DNA from: Luethyella okanaganae
Lineage (GTDB): Bacteria; Actinomycetota; Actinomycetes; Actinomycetales; Microbacteriaceae
Assembly: GCF_042660285.1 (NCBI RefSeq)
Contig: NZ_JBHSTP010000001.1
Location: forward strand, 186,001-250,000
Direction: 5' to 3'
Length of the DNA: 64,000 nucleotides
Positions within the stretch are counted from its first letter, which is position 1. The number at the start of each line of letters is the position of its first letter. This document shows positions 8,212 to 16,538 of the stretch, in pieces. The translations under genes and the position numbers were made by a program. The notes below the pieces were generated by a model. The model was not told where the DNA came from and searched no databases. It was given only the letters and a program-made list of their open reading frames with translations.

Positions 8212-9195
8212 CTAGGCGGAGGCGACGAGCGTGAGCAGGGTGGCCTCCGGCGGGCAGGCGAAGCGCACGGGGGCGTAGATCGAGGTTCCGAGACCGGCTG
8301 ACACGTTCAGGAAGGCCGAGTGCAAGCCGTGGCTCCACACGCTGAGTCCTCTGACCTGTCGGTGCGGGATGTCGCAGTTGGTGACGAGGGCACCGTAGCC
8401 GGGCACGCAGACCTGGCCGCCGTGCGTGTGTCCGGCGAAGATCACCTGGGCGCCGTGGTTGACGAAGGAGTTGAGCACTCTCTGATAGGGGGCGTGCGCA
8501 ACGCCGATCGTGACCGTCGGACGTGGCGCGGGGGCGTCCTGGGCATCCGGCCAGGTCTCCTCGCCGAGCGGGTCGTTCGCCCGCAACTCGTCGATGGCGC
8601 CGGCGATGAGCTCAAGCCGGTCGTAGTGCTTATGCGGATCGTCGACGCCGAAGAACTCGAGATGCGTGCCGTTCACGTCGATCGAGGCCGCGGTGTTGTT
8701 GAGGTCGATCCAGCCGAGCTCGCGGAACGCCCCGTGCAGTCGGGCGATGTCGAGTCTCGCGGCCCGCTGCATCGGCCTCGACCGCCTGCTGAAATACAGA
8801 AAAGGGTTCTTGAGGACCGGGCCGAAATAGTCGTTCGAACCGTTGACGAAGACGCCCGGCACACCGCGGAAGCGCTCGAAGGCGTACTCGATGCCGTCGA
8901 TGCCGCGCTCATGGCCAAGGTTGTCCCCCGTGTCGACGACGAGGTCGGGTTCGAGGTCGGCGAGAGCCCGCACCCACTCCTGCTTGTCGCGCTGCCACGG
9001 AGCCATATGCAGGTCGGAGAGGTGCAGAACCCGGATCGGGGCGGCCCCGGGCGGCAGAACGGGCGCTGTGGCCTCGCGCAGCGTCCAGCGGGTCCGCTCG
9101 ACGAGCGAGCCCCAGGCGAAAGTGGCGAGACCCGCCGCACCCACCGCTGTGGCGATCGTCGCGACGGCCTTGCCGCCTGTCGTCGGTGCCGGCAC
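8212..9195 (-). CDS. Metallophosphoesterase, membrane-anchored
   Basis: 327 residues. A hydrophobic N-terminus (about 10-30) probably anchors it in the membrane. The calcineurin-like motifs follow: HLSDLHMAPW (Asp61, His63), VVDTGDN (Asp88), NGSNDYFG, VAHAP and VIFAGHTHGGQ. Such YkuE/YaeI-like enzymes hydrolyse phosphoesters, in some cases lipid-linked, outside the membrane. The usual GNHD metal motif reads GSND here. Its GTG start at 9195 shares one base with the TAG of the upstream penicillin-binding protein (sequence TAGTG), so the two are almost certainly co-transcribed and translationally coupled. Confidence 0.88.
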   Translation of the reverse strand: MPAPTTGGKAVATIATAVGAAGLATFAWGSLVERTRWTLREATAPVLPPGAAPIRVLHLSDLHMAPWQRDKQEWVRALADLEPDLVVDTGDNLGHERGIDGIEYAFERFRGVPGVFVNGSNDYFGPVLKNPFLYFSRRSRPMQRAARLDIARLHGAFRELGWIDLNNTAASIDVNGTHLEFFGVDDPHKHYDRLELIAGAIDELRANDPLGEETWPDAQDAPAPRPTVTIGVAHAPYQRVLNSFVNHGAQVIFAGHTHGGQVCVPGYGALVTNCDIPHRQVRGLSVWSHGLHSAFLNVSAGLGTSIYAPVRFACPPEATLLTLVASA

Positions 9196-11756
9196 TAGCC
9201 GTTGCCTGGGGACTTGCCGATTGTGACCGTGACCTGCGTGCCCACCTTGACCGGGGTGCCTGCGGCAGGATCGGTCGCGATCACCTTGTTGTTCTGGCTC
9301 GGGTCGGCGACCGGCTGCTGCTTGACCTTGACCTGGAACCCGGCGAGCGTCGCCTTCGCCGCGTTCTCGTCCATGCCCGCGACGTTCGGCAACAGCGTCA
9401 GGGATCCGTTGCTCGTGTAGGCCGTGACGACGGAGCCCCGGGGTGCCTCACCGGCGGGGCTAGTGCCCGAGACCTGTCCGGCGGGCAGCTCAGAATCCTG
9501 CTGTCCGCCGTCCTCGAAGCCGAAGCCGGCGTTCTCGATGAGGTTGCGCGCCTCGTCGATCGACTTGCCGCGCACATCGGGGATCGAGGCTGTGACGGTC
9601 TTGAGCGCCCCGCTCGAAGCCTCGGGGAAGTCGCCACCGCCGTACTTTCCATTGGCGACCGACATGATGCGCGGCCAGATCTGGTGGCGGATCTGGGCGG
9701 CCTGCCCGGCGTCGAAGAAGGTGTTTCGCAGGTTGGCGTGTCCTGAGACGTTGAAGACGCCGACGACGGTGGCGACCTTGGTGCTCGCCCCGCTCATCCA
9801 GGTGGCCTCGTTGTTGTCGCTTGTTCCGGTCTTGCCGATCATGGGCACCCGGGGGTTGGTGCGGTTATTCGAGGGGGCCGCCGTTCCAGAGGTCATGACG
9901 CGCCGCATGGCATAGGCCATGCCCGCCGTCACAGCGGTGTCGACCTTCTGGGCGCACTCGCCGCTCGGCAGCACGAGCGCGCTGCCGTCGGACTTGACGA
10001 TCGGGCTGCCGTCCTTGTGGGTGATGCGGTCGATGGCGACGGGCTTGCACACGGTGCCGCTCGCCGCGATGCCGGCGAACGCCTCCGCCATCGAGAGCGG
10101 GGCGATCTCGTTCGTGCCGAGGATCGACGCAGGCCCCTGTTGCAGCGGATCGAAGTCGGCGCGGTGCACGCCGAAGGCCTCGGCCGTCTGACGGATGCCG
10201 CAGAGGTCGAGCTGCTTGGCCATGGCGACGAAGCCGGTGTTGATCGATTGTTCGGTGGAGTACAGAGCCGTATAGGTGCCGCCGCCGCCGCCCTCGTCGT
10301 TCCTCGGGTTCCAGCTCGGATCGCTCTGCGGACCGTTGCAGCTGTCTCGGAAGGTTCCCCAATTCGACCTTCTGCGGCCGTCGACGCTCTCGTTGAGCGA
10401 GTGGCCCTCCTTGAGCCATTCGCCGAGGGTGAACACCTTGTAGGTCGAGCCCGGCTGGAAGCCGCTCGAACCACCGTAGTCGCGATCGGTATTGTAGTTG
10501 ACGGCGCTGTAGTTCGCGCCGCTTGCGAGCACCTCGGGGTCGTTGCTGTAGTCCTTGTTCTGAGCCATGGCGAGGATCCTGCCGCTGCCCGGCTGTACCG
10601 ACACGGCGACACTGCCGATGTCGACGCTGTCATCGACCCGTGGGATGAGCTCGTTGATGGCGGACTCGGACGCGTTCTGCACGTCCAGGTCGACGGTCGT
10701 GAAGATCTCGAGGCCGCCGCGCTGCAGCATCGCGATACGATCCTCCTCGGTCTCTCCGAAGGCTGGATCGTTCTTGATGACCCAGGTCACATAGTCGCAG
10801 AAGTACGCGGAGCCCCCGGCCGTCTGGCAGCCAGAGCTCGGCGGGTTGATCGACGGAGCGATCGCGGCGGCGGCGGCCGCGTCGTGCTGCTCCGGCGTGA
10901 TCTTCTTGTGCTCGAGCATCTTGTCGAGGATGTAGTTGCGCCGTTCCTTGGTCTTCGCGTAGCCGTCGGCCGCGCCATTGACCTCGTTGTCGGGCTGGTC
11001 GAGGCGGTACTCCGTCGGGCTGTTGACGATCGCGAGGAGTGCGGCGGCTTGTTCGACGGTGAGGTCTTTCGCGCTCACGCGGAAGTAGTACTGGCTCGCG
11101 GCCTCGATGCCGTAGACGCGGCCGCCGAAGAAGGCGATATTGAGGTAGCCCTGCAGGATCTGGTCCTTCGTGTACTCCTTCTCGAGACCGATCGCGTACC
11201 GCATCTCCTTGAGCTTGCGCTCGGGACTCTGCTCGGTCGCGGCGTCGTAGGCGGCCATCTTCTCCTCGTCGGTCTTCGCCTTGGCGACGTTCTGCTCGAT
11301 GAGCACGTTCTTCACGTACTGCTGTGTGATCGACGAGCCGCCCGAGATCTCACGACCCATGGCATTGAAGAGCACGGCGCGCACGGTGCCCTGCAGATCG
11401 ATTCCTCCGTGGTCGTAGAAACGGGGATCCTCACCGGCGATCGCGGCGTCCTTGGCGAACTGCGAGATGCTGTCCCAGCCGACTTCCTGCCGGTTCTGGT
11501 CGTAGAACGAAGCCAGCTTCACGACGGAGCCGTCAGCGTTCGTCGCGTAGATGTTGGAGCCCTCGGCCAGATCGCCGATCTCGAGATAGCCGGGCAGGTT
11601 CTCGAACATGCTGATGGAGTTGTTGGCGGCTATGCCGGTCACAGCGAGGGCGGGAGTCACCGCGGCCGTAACCAGGACGCCGGCGACGACACTCATCCCG
11701 AGGAAGCCGAGGAAGCCTCCGAGCGCTCCGCTCGCCGTTCGATTTTGGGCAGACAT
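9195..11756 (-). CDS. Class A penicillin-binding protein with two PASTA domains
   Basis: 853 residues from the ATG at 11756. A membrane anchor (about 12-40) is followed by a GT51 glycosyltransferase domain with EDPRFYDHGGID and GGSSITQQYVKN, then a transpeptidase domain with the three active-site motifs STYK (in GFQPGSTYKVFTL), SIN and KTGTS. Two C-terminal PASTA repeats follow (IPDVRGKSIDEA..., LPNVAGMDENAA...), which bind peptidoglycan. It polymerises and crosslinks peptidoglycan on the outer face of the membrane (PonA type). An upstream in-frame start adds 21 residues lacking family features. The ribosome site is weak (AGGGT). Confidence 0.93.
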   Translation of the reverse strand: MSAQNRTASGALGGFLGFLGMSVVAGVLVTAAVTPALAVTGIAANNSISMFENLPGYLEIGDLAEGSNIYATNADGSVVKLASFYDQNRQEVGWDSISQFAKDAAIAGEDPRFYDHGGIDLQGTVRAVLFNAMGREISGGSSITQQYVKNVLIEQNVAKAKTDEEKMAAYDAATEQSPERKLKEMRYAIGLEKEYTKDQILQGYLNIAFFGGRVYGIEAASQYYFRVSAKDLTVEQAAALLAIVNSPTEYRLDQPDNEVNGAADGYAKTKERRNYILDKMLEHKKITPEQHDAAAAAAIAPSINPPSSGCQTAGGSAYFCDYVTWVIKNDPAFGETEEDRIAMLQRGGLEIFTTVDLDVQNASESAINELIPRVDDSVDIGSVAVSVQPGSGRILAMAQNKDYSNDPEVLASGANYSAVNYNTDRDYGGSSGFQPGSTYKVFTLGEWLKEGHSLNESVDGRRRSNWGTFRDSCNGPQSDPSWNPRNDEGGGGGTYTALYSTEQSINTGFVAMAKQLDLCGIRQTAEAFGVHRADFDPLQQGPASILGTNEIAPLSMAEAFAGIAASGTVCKPVAIDRITHKDGSPIVKSDGSALVLPSGECAQKVDTAVTAGMAYAMRRVMTSGTAAPSNNRTNPRVPMIGKTGTSDNNEATWMSGASTKVATVVGVFNVSGHANLRNTFFDAGQAAQIRHQIWPRIMSVANGKYGGGDFPEASSGALKTVTASIPDVRGKSIDEARNLIENAGFGFEDGGQQDSELPAGQVSGTSPAGEAPRGSVVTAYTSNGSLTLLPNVAGMDENAAKATLAGFQVKVKQQPVADPSQNNKVIATDPAAGTPVKVGTQVTVTIGKSPGNG

Positions 11757-11887
11757 ATAGTTGACCCTAGGTGAAAAAGCTGAAAAACCGCCTTGTCGCG
11801 GCGGTCGGGGTTCGCGCACGTCGCTGCTAGGAGCGAACCACGAACCGCAACATCCGTCAACACACCCCCCGATATAAGGAGCTGCAG

Positions 11888-12121
11888 ATGCCCGCCTGGG
11901 AGTACATCACGACCCCGCTGATGATCCACAACACCGCCGCGATCCTCAACAACTGGGGTTCGGAGGGCTGGGAGCTCGTGCAGGTCGTCAGCGGCCCGGA
12001 AGGCGGGCTCGTCGGCTACCTCAAGCGCCCCGTCGGCGGCTCGGAAGCCGACTCCGGCGCGGCCTCTGCCGGCGTTGCGGCGGCGAGCGGCGCCGCGGCG
12101 GCATTCGAGGGGGAGAACTGA
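11888..12121 (+). CDS. DUF4177 family protein
   Basis: 77 residues, start ATG with AAGGAG 8 nt upstream. The PAWEYITTPLMIHN...ILNNWGSEGWELVQV core is the DUF4177 signature (W-x-x-Y...N-x-x-G-x-x-G-W-E-L-V), followed by an alanine-rich tail. Function is unknown. Its TGA overlaps the ATG of ridA (TGATG), so the pair is translationally coupled, an arrangement common in Actinobacteria next to a PASTA-PBP gene. Confidence 0.85.
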   Translation: MPAWEYITTPLMIHNTAAILNNWGSEGWELVQVVSGPEGGLVGYLKRPVGGSEADSGAASAGVAAASGAAAAFEGEN

Positions 12122-12591
12122 TGTCGCAGATCGACGCCCGTCTCGCCGAACTCGGCATCACGCTTCCCGAGGTCGCCCGTCCCGTGGGTGCCTACGTTCC
12201 GGCCGTGGTCTCGGGCGATCTCGTCTTCACCTCCGGCCAGCTGCCGTTCGTGGACGGCGCCCTTCCGGCGACGGGCAAGGTCGGCGATGCTCACGGGCTC
12301 GTGCCCGCATCCGCCGCCAAGGACTACGCCCGTATCTGCGCGCTCAACGGCCTTGCCGCCATCCGCGCCGCGATCGGCTCGCTCGACCGGGTGACGCGGG
12401 TGGTCAAGGTCGTCGGCTTCGTCGCGTCCGACCCGTCTTTTACTGGTCATCCTGGCGTGATCAATGGGGCGTCGGAGCTTCTGGGCGAGGTCTTCGGCGA
12501 CATCGGCGTGCACGCGCGCTCCGCCGTCGGCGTCGCGGCGCTGCCGCTCGACTCTCCCGTCGAGATCGATTTCGTGGTGTCGTTCGCCTGA
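12121..12591 (+). CDS. ridA: RidA-family enamine/imine deaminase
   Basis: 156 residues of the YjgF/YER057c/UK114 fold. GDLVFTSGQLPFVDGALPATGKVG and the later GASELLGEVFGDIGVHARSAVGVAALP match the group of RidA-like proteins of about 150 residues (RidA_like1 type), whose C-terminal half contains the family's arginine (ARSAVGVA). Known RidA proteins hydrolyse reactive enamine/imine intermediates from PLP enzymes. This subgroup is less studied, so the exact activity is inferred. Confidence 0.85.
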   Translation: MSQIDARLAELGITLPEVARPVGAYVPAVVSGDLVFTSGQLPFVDGALPATGKVGDAHGLVPASAAKDYARICALNGLAAIRAAIGSLDRVTRVVKVVGFVASDPSFTGHPGVINGASELLGEVFGDIGVHARSAVGVAALPLDSPVEIDFVVSFA

Positions 12592-12605
12592 CGGCTCGAA
12601 ACGCA

Positions 12606-12636
12606 GTGGGGCGGAGGTCGTGACCTCCGCCCCCAC
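12606..12636. terminator. Bidirectional terminator hairpin between ridA and acs
   Basis: GTGGGGCGGAGGTC (12606-12619) pairs with GACCTCCGCCCCCAC (12622-12636) with one bulged C. It lies between the convergent stops of ridA and acs, flanked by direct CGCAG copies. No clear T-tract is present. Confidence 0.6.
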
Positions 12637-12650
12637 GCAGTCCAGACGGT

Positions 12651-14597
12651 TCAGCGCACCTTGTCGCTGATGACCTGCATGACCGAGGCGTCCGAGAGCG
12701 TCGTGGTGTCGCCGATCTCGCGCCCCTCGGCGAGGTCGCGGAGCAGGCGGCGCATGATCTTGCCGGAGCGCGTCTTCGGCAGCTCGTTGACGATGAAGAC
12801 CTCGCGGGGGCGGGCGATCGCACCGATCTGCCGCGCGACGTGCGCCCGCAGCAAGACGCTCGCCTCTTCCGGCGAGACGGCGTCCTCCTGGCTGGCCTTG
12901 AGGATGACGAAGGCGACGACGGCCTGACCGGTCGTCTCGTCACTCGCGCCGACGACGGCCGCCTCGGCCGTGAGCGGATGGGCGACGAGAGACGACTCGA
13001 TCTCGGCCGTCGAGAGACGGTGCCCCGAGACGTTCATCACGTCGTCGACACGCCCGAGCAGCCAGATGTCGCCGTCCTCATCGATGCGGGCGCCGTCGCC
13101 GGCGAAGTACCTGTCGCCGAACTTCTCCCAGTACGTCTCCGTGAAGCGCTCCGGGTCGCCCCAGATGCCGCGCAGCATCGACGGCCACGGCTCGCTCACG
13201 ACCAGCAGCCCGCCGCCTTCCGAGACGGGTGCGCCGTTGTCGTCGAGCACCTCGATCTCGATTCCCGGGACGGGCGTCTGAGCCGATCCGGGCTTGAGAT
13301 CGGTGATGCCCGGCAATGCCGAGATCATGATCGCTCCCGTCTCGGTCTGCCACCAGGTGTCGACGACGGGGATGCTGCCGCCGCCGATGACGTGGCGATA
13401 CCAGATCCAGGCCTCTGGGTTGATGGGCTCGCCGACCGATCCGAGTAGACGCAGCGATCGCAGGTTGAATTCCTGGGGGATCTGACGGCCGAGCTTCATG
13501 AACGAGCGGATGGCGGTCGGCGCGGTGTAGAAGATCGAGACCTTGTACTTCTCGATGATCTCCCACCAGCGACCGGGGTGGGGGCTGTCGGGTGTGCCCT
13601 CGAAGAGTACCTGGGTCGCCCCGTTGGCGAGCGGGCCGTATACGACGTAGCTGTGGCCGGTGATCCAGCCGATGTCGGCCGTGCACCAGAAGACGTCCTT
13701 CTCAGGATGCAGGTCGAACACGTTCTTGTGGGTGAATGCGGTCTGGGTGAGGTAGCCGCCCGAGGTGTGCAGGATGCCCTTGGGCTTTCCCGTCGTGCCG
13801 GAGGTGTAGAGGATGAATAGCGGGTGCTCGGCGGGGAAACCCTTGGCCACGTGCTCGGCATCGACCGCGGCGAGTTCGTCGCGCCACCACAGGTCGCGTC
13901 CCTCGGTCCATTCCACCTCGTTGCCGCCCCGCTTGACGACGAGGACGTTGCGAACCGTGGACTCGCCGTCGGCGAGAGCGGTGTCGACGGTTGTCTTCAA
14001 CGGGAAGACCTTGCCTTTGCGATATCCGCCGTCGGCCGTTATGACGATCGAGGCGCTGGCGTCATCGATGCGGGTGCGGAGGCTCTCGGCGCTGAACCCG
14101 CCGAAGACGACCGAGTGCACCGCGCCGATGCGGGCCACAGCGAGCATGGAGATGACGGCCTCGGGGATCATCGGGAGATAGATGGCGACCCGGTCGCCCG
14201 CGGAGACACCCAAGCTCGTGAGCAGGTTGGCGGCCTTCTTCACCTCGGCCGTGAGCTCGGCGTAGCTGTAGTCGCGGCTGTCGCCCGGCTCGCCTTCCCA
14301 ATGCAGCGCGATGCGGTTCCCGTTGCCGGCTTCGACGTGTCGGTCGAGGCAGTTGTACGCGACGTTGAGCTCTCCGTCGTCGAACCACTTCGCGAAGGGC
14401 GGGTTGGTCCAGTCGAGGGTGCGCGTGAACGGTCTGTGCCAGTGCAGGAGCTCCTTGGCCTGCGCCGCCCAGAAGCCGAGGCGGTCGGCCTTGGCCGCAT
14501 CGTAGAGGGCCAGGGAGGCCACGGCCTGCGCCGCGAATTCGGGACTGGGCCGGAAACGGCGGATCTCTTCGAGGTTGTGGTCGATCTGGACGCTCAT
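12651..14597 (-). CDS. acs: Acetyl-CoA synthetase (acetate-CoA ligase)
   Basis: 648 residues, the standard length. Key adenylate-forming motifs are visible: YTSGTTGKPKG near residue 260, the acyl-pocket/adenylate motif DTWWQTETG, the hinge region YFAGDGARIDEDGDIWLLGRVDDVMNVSGHR, and the C-terminal PKTRSGKIMRR with the catalytic, acetylation-regulated lysine. It converts acetate, ATP and CoA to acetyl-CoA in the cytoplasm. It stands alone between a terminator hairpin and the 6C RNA promoter region. AAGGAG lies about 12 nt before the ATG. Confidence 0.95.
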   Translation of the reverse strand: MSVQIDHNLEEIRRFRPSPEFAAQAVASLALYDAAKADRLGFWAAQAKELLHWHRPFTRTLDWTNPPFAKWFDDGELNVAYNCLDRHVEAGNGNRIALHWEGEPGDSRDYSYAELTAEVKKAANLLTSLGVSAGDRVAIYLPMIPEAVISMLAVARIGAVHSVVFGGFSAESLRTRIDDASASIVITADGGYRKGKVFPLKTTVDTALADGESTVRNVLVVKRGGNEVEWTEGRDLWWRDELAAVDAEHVAKGFPAEHPLFILYTSGTTGKPKGILHTSGGYLTQTAFTHKNVFDLHPEKDVFWCTADIGWITGHSYVVYGPLANGATQVLFEGTPDSPHPGRWWEIIEKYKVSIFYTAPTAIRSFMKLGRQIPQEFNLRSLRLLGSVGEPINPEAWIWYRHVIGGGSIPVVDTWWQTETGAIMISALPGITDLKPGSAQTPVPGIEIEVLDDNGAPVSEGGGLLVVSEPWPSMLRGIWGDPERFTETYWEKFGDRYFAGDGARIDEDGDIWLLGRVDDVMNVSGHRLSTAEIESSLVAHPLTAEAAVVGASDETTGQAVVAFVILKASQEDAVSPEEASVLLRAHVARQIGAIARPREVFIVNELPKTRSGKIMRRLLRDLAEGREIGDTTTLSDASVMQVISDKVR

Positions 14598-14772
14598 TGG
14601 TGTGTGTCGCTCCTTTGCGCTGCGTGTCTGGTTATTCTCCAGGCGATGACCTGCCCCAGACAGACCCTACTCTTTGCGCGAAACGGGTTCGACCTGTGTC
14701 GACGACGTGGCGCGAAATCGGTCGTTTGCTGCAAGCCGCCCGCTAGTCGGCCGGGATCGGAGAACTAAGGAG

Positions 14773-14800
14773 TTGCAAAAGCAGCTTGGACGCGTACACT
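14773..14800 (+). promoter_or_regulatory. Predicted promoter of the 6C RNA
   Basis: TTGCAA (14773-14778), a 16-bp spacer and TACACT (14795-14800) form a plausible housekeeping-sigma promoter placing transcription start near 14806, just before the 6C RNA structure. Confidence 0.5.
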
Positions 14801-14805
14801 TAGAT

Positions 14806-14908
14806 GCGCGCGAATGAAAATTCGGGCGTGTGGCGTATGTGGTTCCCCCCAATCCTGCGCCGCTGAGGCGGCATCTGTTCCCCCCAATAGGTGCCGCCCC
14901 CTTCTTTT
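14806..14908 (+). ncRNA. 6C small RNA
   Basis: Two hairpins each show the same C-rich loop, GTTCCCCCCAAT (14842-14853 and 14877-14888), with six cytosines. Stem 1 pairs GGCGTA (14832-14837) with TGCGCC (14856-14861). Stem 2 is ten perfect pairs (one G-U), GGCGGCATCT with AGGTGCCGCC, followed by CCCTTCTTTT, so it also serves as an intrinsic terminator. Two stem-loops with six-cytosine loops define the actinobacterial 6C RNA motif, which is known to occur near chromosome-partition and pilus-assembly genes; here the tad locus follows. 6C RNAs act as trans regulators through the C-rich loops in studied actinobacteria. The 5' end is estimated. Confidence 0.85.
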
Positions 14909-15602
14909 AAGCCTTGTAAACCTTTGAAGCGCTGGTTGTTTCTGTGTTGGCTGCCGTGGATTGCGGCGCTCGATGGCGTGTTTTCGCGCAGTTCGGTCGT
15001 TAGCTGCTTCCTCCCCGTCCGAACAGCGCAGCCATCGGCCGAGCTGGGTCAACAGCCAGGGCTACATCGCCTTGCAGCGCGAAAAGGCCGGCCATACCAT
15101 CGAGTTCCGAGGCACTGATGTTCTGCTTCGGCCTCCCAATTAGATCTAAAGCAGACGACCCGCCACCCATCGCTGCGAATCACAGCTGAGCTAGATCTAA
15201 AGCAGACGACCCGCCCCCCATCGCTGCGAATCACAGCTGAGCGCAGCGCGCAGGCGTCGGGCTCAGACGGCGAGGCCTTCGAGCGTCGTGTCCTGCACCG
15301 TGTCGGTCCCCCTTTCGTTCTCCCCAGATGGTCTCGTCGCGCCCCCTCTGAGGGCGTCGAGCACATAGGCTTCCGCCGTGATTCAGCCCTTCGTCGCGGT
15401 TCCCAGCTACGCCGATGCTGGCACGGTCGCGGTGGATTCGCACGCGAGATCCCTCGGCATCGAGATCGACGCCGGGTCGCTGTCGAGTGGCGCGGCGAAA
15501 GTCGATTCGCCGAGCTCGGCGACCCGTGTCACGAATGGCTGCTTCGAAGCGCCGTCGTTCGCCTCGGTGGACAGTGGACGGCACGGCCGAGGGACCGGGC
15601 AG
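14909..15602 (+). other. Region between 6C RNA and tadA
   Basis: No recognised gene was found. A 60-residue open frame at 14961-15143 ends SQGYIALQREKAGHTIEFRG...; it matches no family I know and has no convincing ribosome site. A perfect 51-bp tandem duplication (bar one base) lies at 15141-15242. From 15378 an open frame runs into tadA. Its 75 codons before 15603 show GC-rich third positions, so it may be decayed coding sequence. A septum-site/TadZ-like gene, usual in front of actinobacterial tadA, is not seen here. Confidence 0.4.
15141..15242. repeat. 51-bp tandem duplication
   Basis: Two adjacent copies, 15141-15191 and 15192-15242, each starting TAGATCTAAAGCAGACGACC and ending CACAGCTGAGC, differ at one base (cgccAccc versus cgccCccc). 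Each copy begins with an in-frame-type TAG. The duplication lies upstream of tadA; no function can be assigned. Confidence 0.9.
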
Positions 15603-16538
15603 ATGGCTCCTGCCATCGACTCGAGTGTTCTCGGTCCACTTGAGCCGTTCGCGAGGCGCACCGGAGTGACCGATCTCTTCGTCAACGGCGACCGGGGGCT
15701 CTGGATCGACGACGGACACGGCGCGCGGCGCGTGCAGGAATGGGATCGCGACGAGCAGGAGGTGCGCGACCTCGCGGTACGCCTCGTCGCCATCGGCGGA
15801 CGCCACGTCGACGAGGCGACGCCGTGCGTCGATGTGCGCCTGGGCGGAGGCATCCGGGTGCACGTCGTCCTGTCGCCGATCTCGACAACGGGTACCGTGC
15901 TCTCGGTGCGGATGCCGCGATCCGAAGGACTCTCGCTCGTCGCCCTCGAGCGCGCTGGGATGTTCACGGCGGCGCTCGCCCGTGGGCTCGTGGACGCCGT
16001 CGAACGCAGGGAGAACCTGCTGGTGACCGGAGCAGGCGGGAGTGGCAAGACGACGCTACTTGCCGCCCTGCTCGGAGCAGCCCCGGCGAACGAGCGCATC
16101 GTGACGATTGAGGATGTCGCCGAATTGCGCATCGATCACCCGCATGTCGTCGGACTCGAGGCGAGACAGGCGAACCTCGAGGGAGCCGGTCGCGTCGGTC
16201 TCGAGAGCCTTCTGCGGGAGGCACTGCGCATGCGACCGGATCGACTCGTCGTGGGCGAGTGCCGTGGCGCCGAGGTCCGCGAACTGCTCGCCGCGCTCAA
16301 CACAGGACACGACGGAGGTGCCGGAACGTTGCATGCCAACTCCCTGCATGACGTCCCCGCTCGCATCGAGGCGCTCGGTGCGCTGGCGGGGATGAGTTCG
16401 CAGGCGGTCGCACGTCAAACCGTGAGCGCGATCGGACTCGTCCTGCACCTCGAGCGCCGTGACGGGGTGCGGCGGCTGGCCCAGATGGGGCGGTTCGCCG
16501 TGGATCGACGAGAGCGGCTCGTAGTGGAGGAGCAATGA
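15603..16538 (+). CDS. tadA: TadA/CpaF-type pilus assembly ATPase
   Basis: 311 residues from ATG 15603. The type II/IV secretion ATPase domain has the family's N-terminal LGPLEPFARRTGVTDLFVNG, the Walker A box GAGGSGKTTLL, IVTIEDVAELRI, the Walker B-like RPDRLVVGECRG and the His-box region GHDGGAGTLHANS. It powers assembly of Flp-type pili at the cytoplasmic face. The frame is open upstream to a GTG at 15378 (386 residues), but those 75 residues are low-complexity and unlike TadA. ATG 15603 has GAGGG about 10 nt upstream and gives the usual distance to the first motif. The TGA overlaps the next ATG (ATGA). Confidence 0.82.
   Translation: MAPAIDSSVLGPLEPFARRTGVTDLFVNGDRGLWIDDGHGARRVQEWDRDEQEVRDLAVRLVAIGGRHVDEATPCVDVRLGGGIRVHVVLSPISTTGTVLSVRMPRSEGLSLVALERAGMFTAALARGLVDAVERRENLLVTGAGGSGKTTLLAALLGAAPANERIVTIEDVAELRIDHPHVVGLEARQANLEGAGRVGLESLLREALRMRPDRLVVGECRGAEVRELLAALNTGHDGGAGTLHANSLHDVPARIEALGALAGMSSQAVARQTVSAIGLVLHLERRDGVRRLAQMGRFAVDRRERLVVEEQ

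Noticed and set aside
10017..11774. A 585-residue open frame antisense to the class A PBP
   Set aside because: No family features; a shadow of the PBP gene caused by high GC at third positions.
14961..15143. A 60-residue frame between the 6C RNA and tadA
   Set aside because: No ribosome site and no family match; it could be real but is not supportable from sequence alone.
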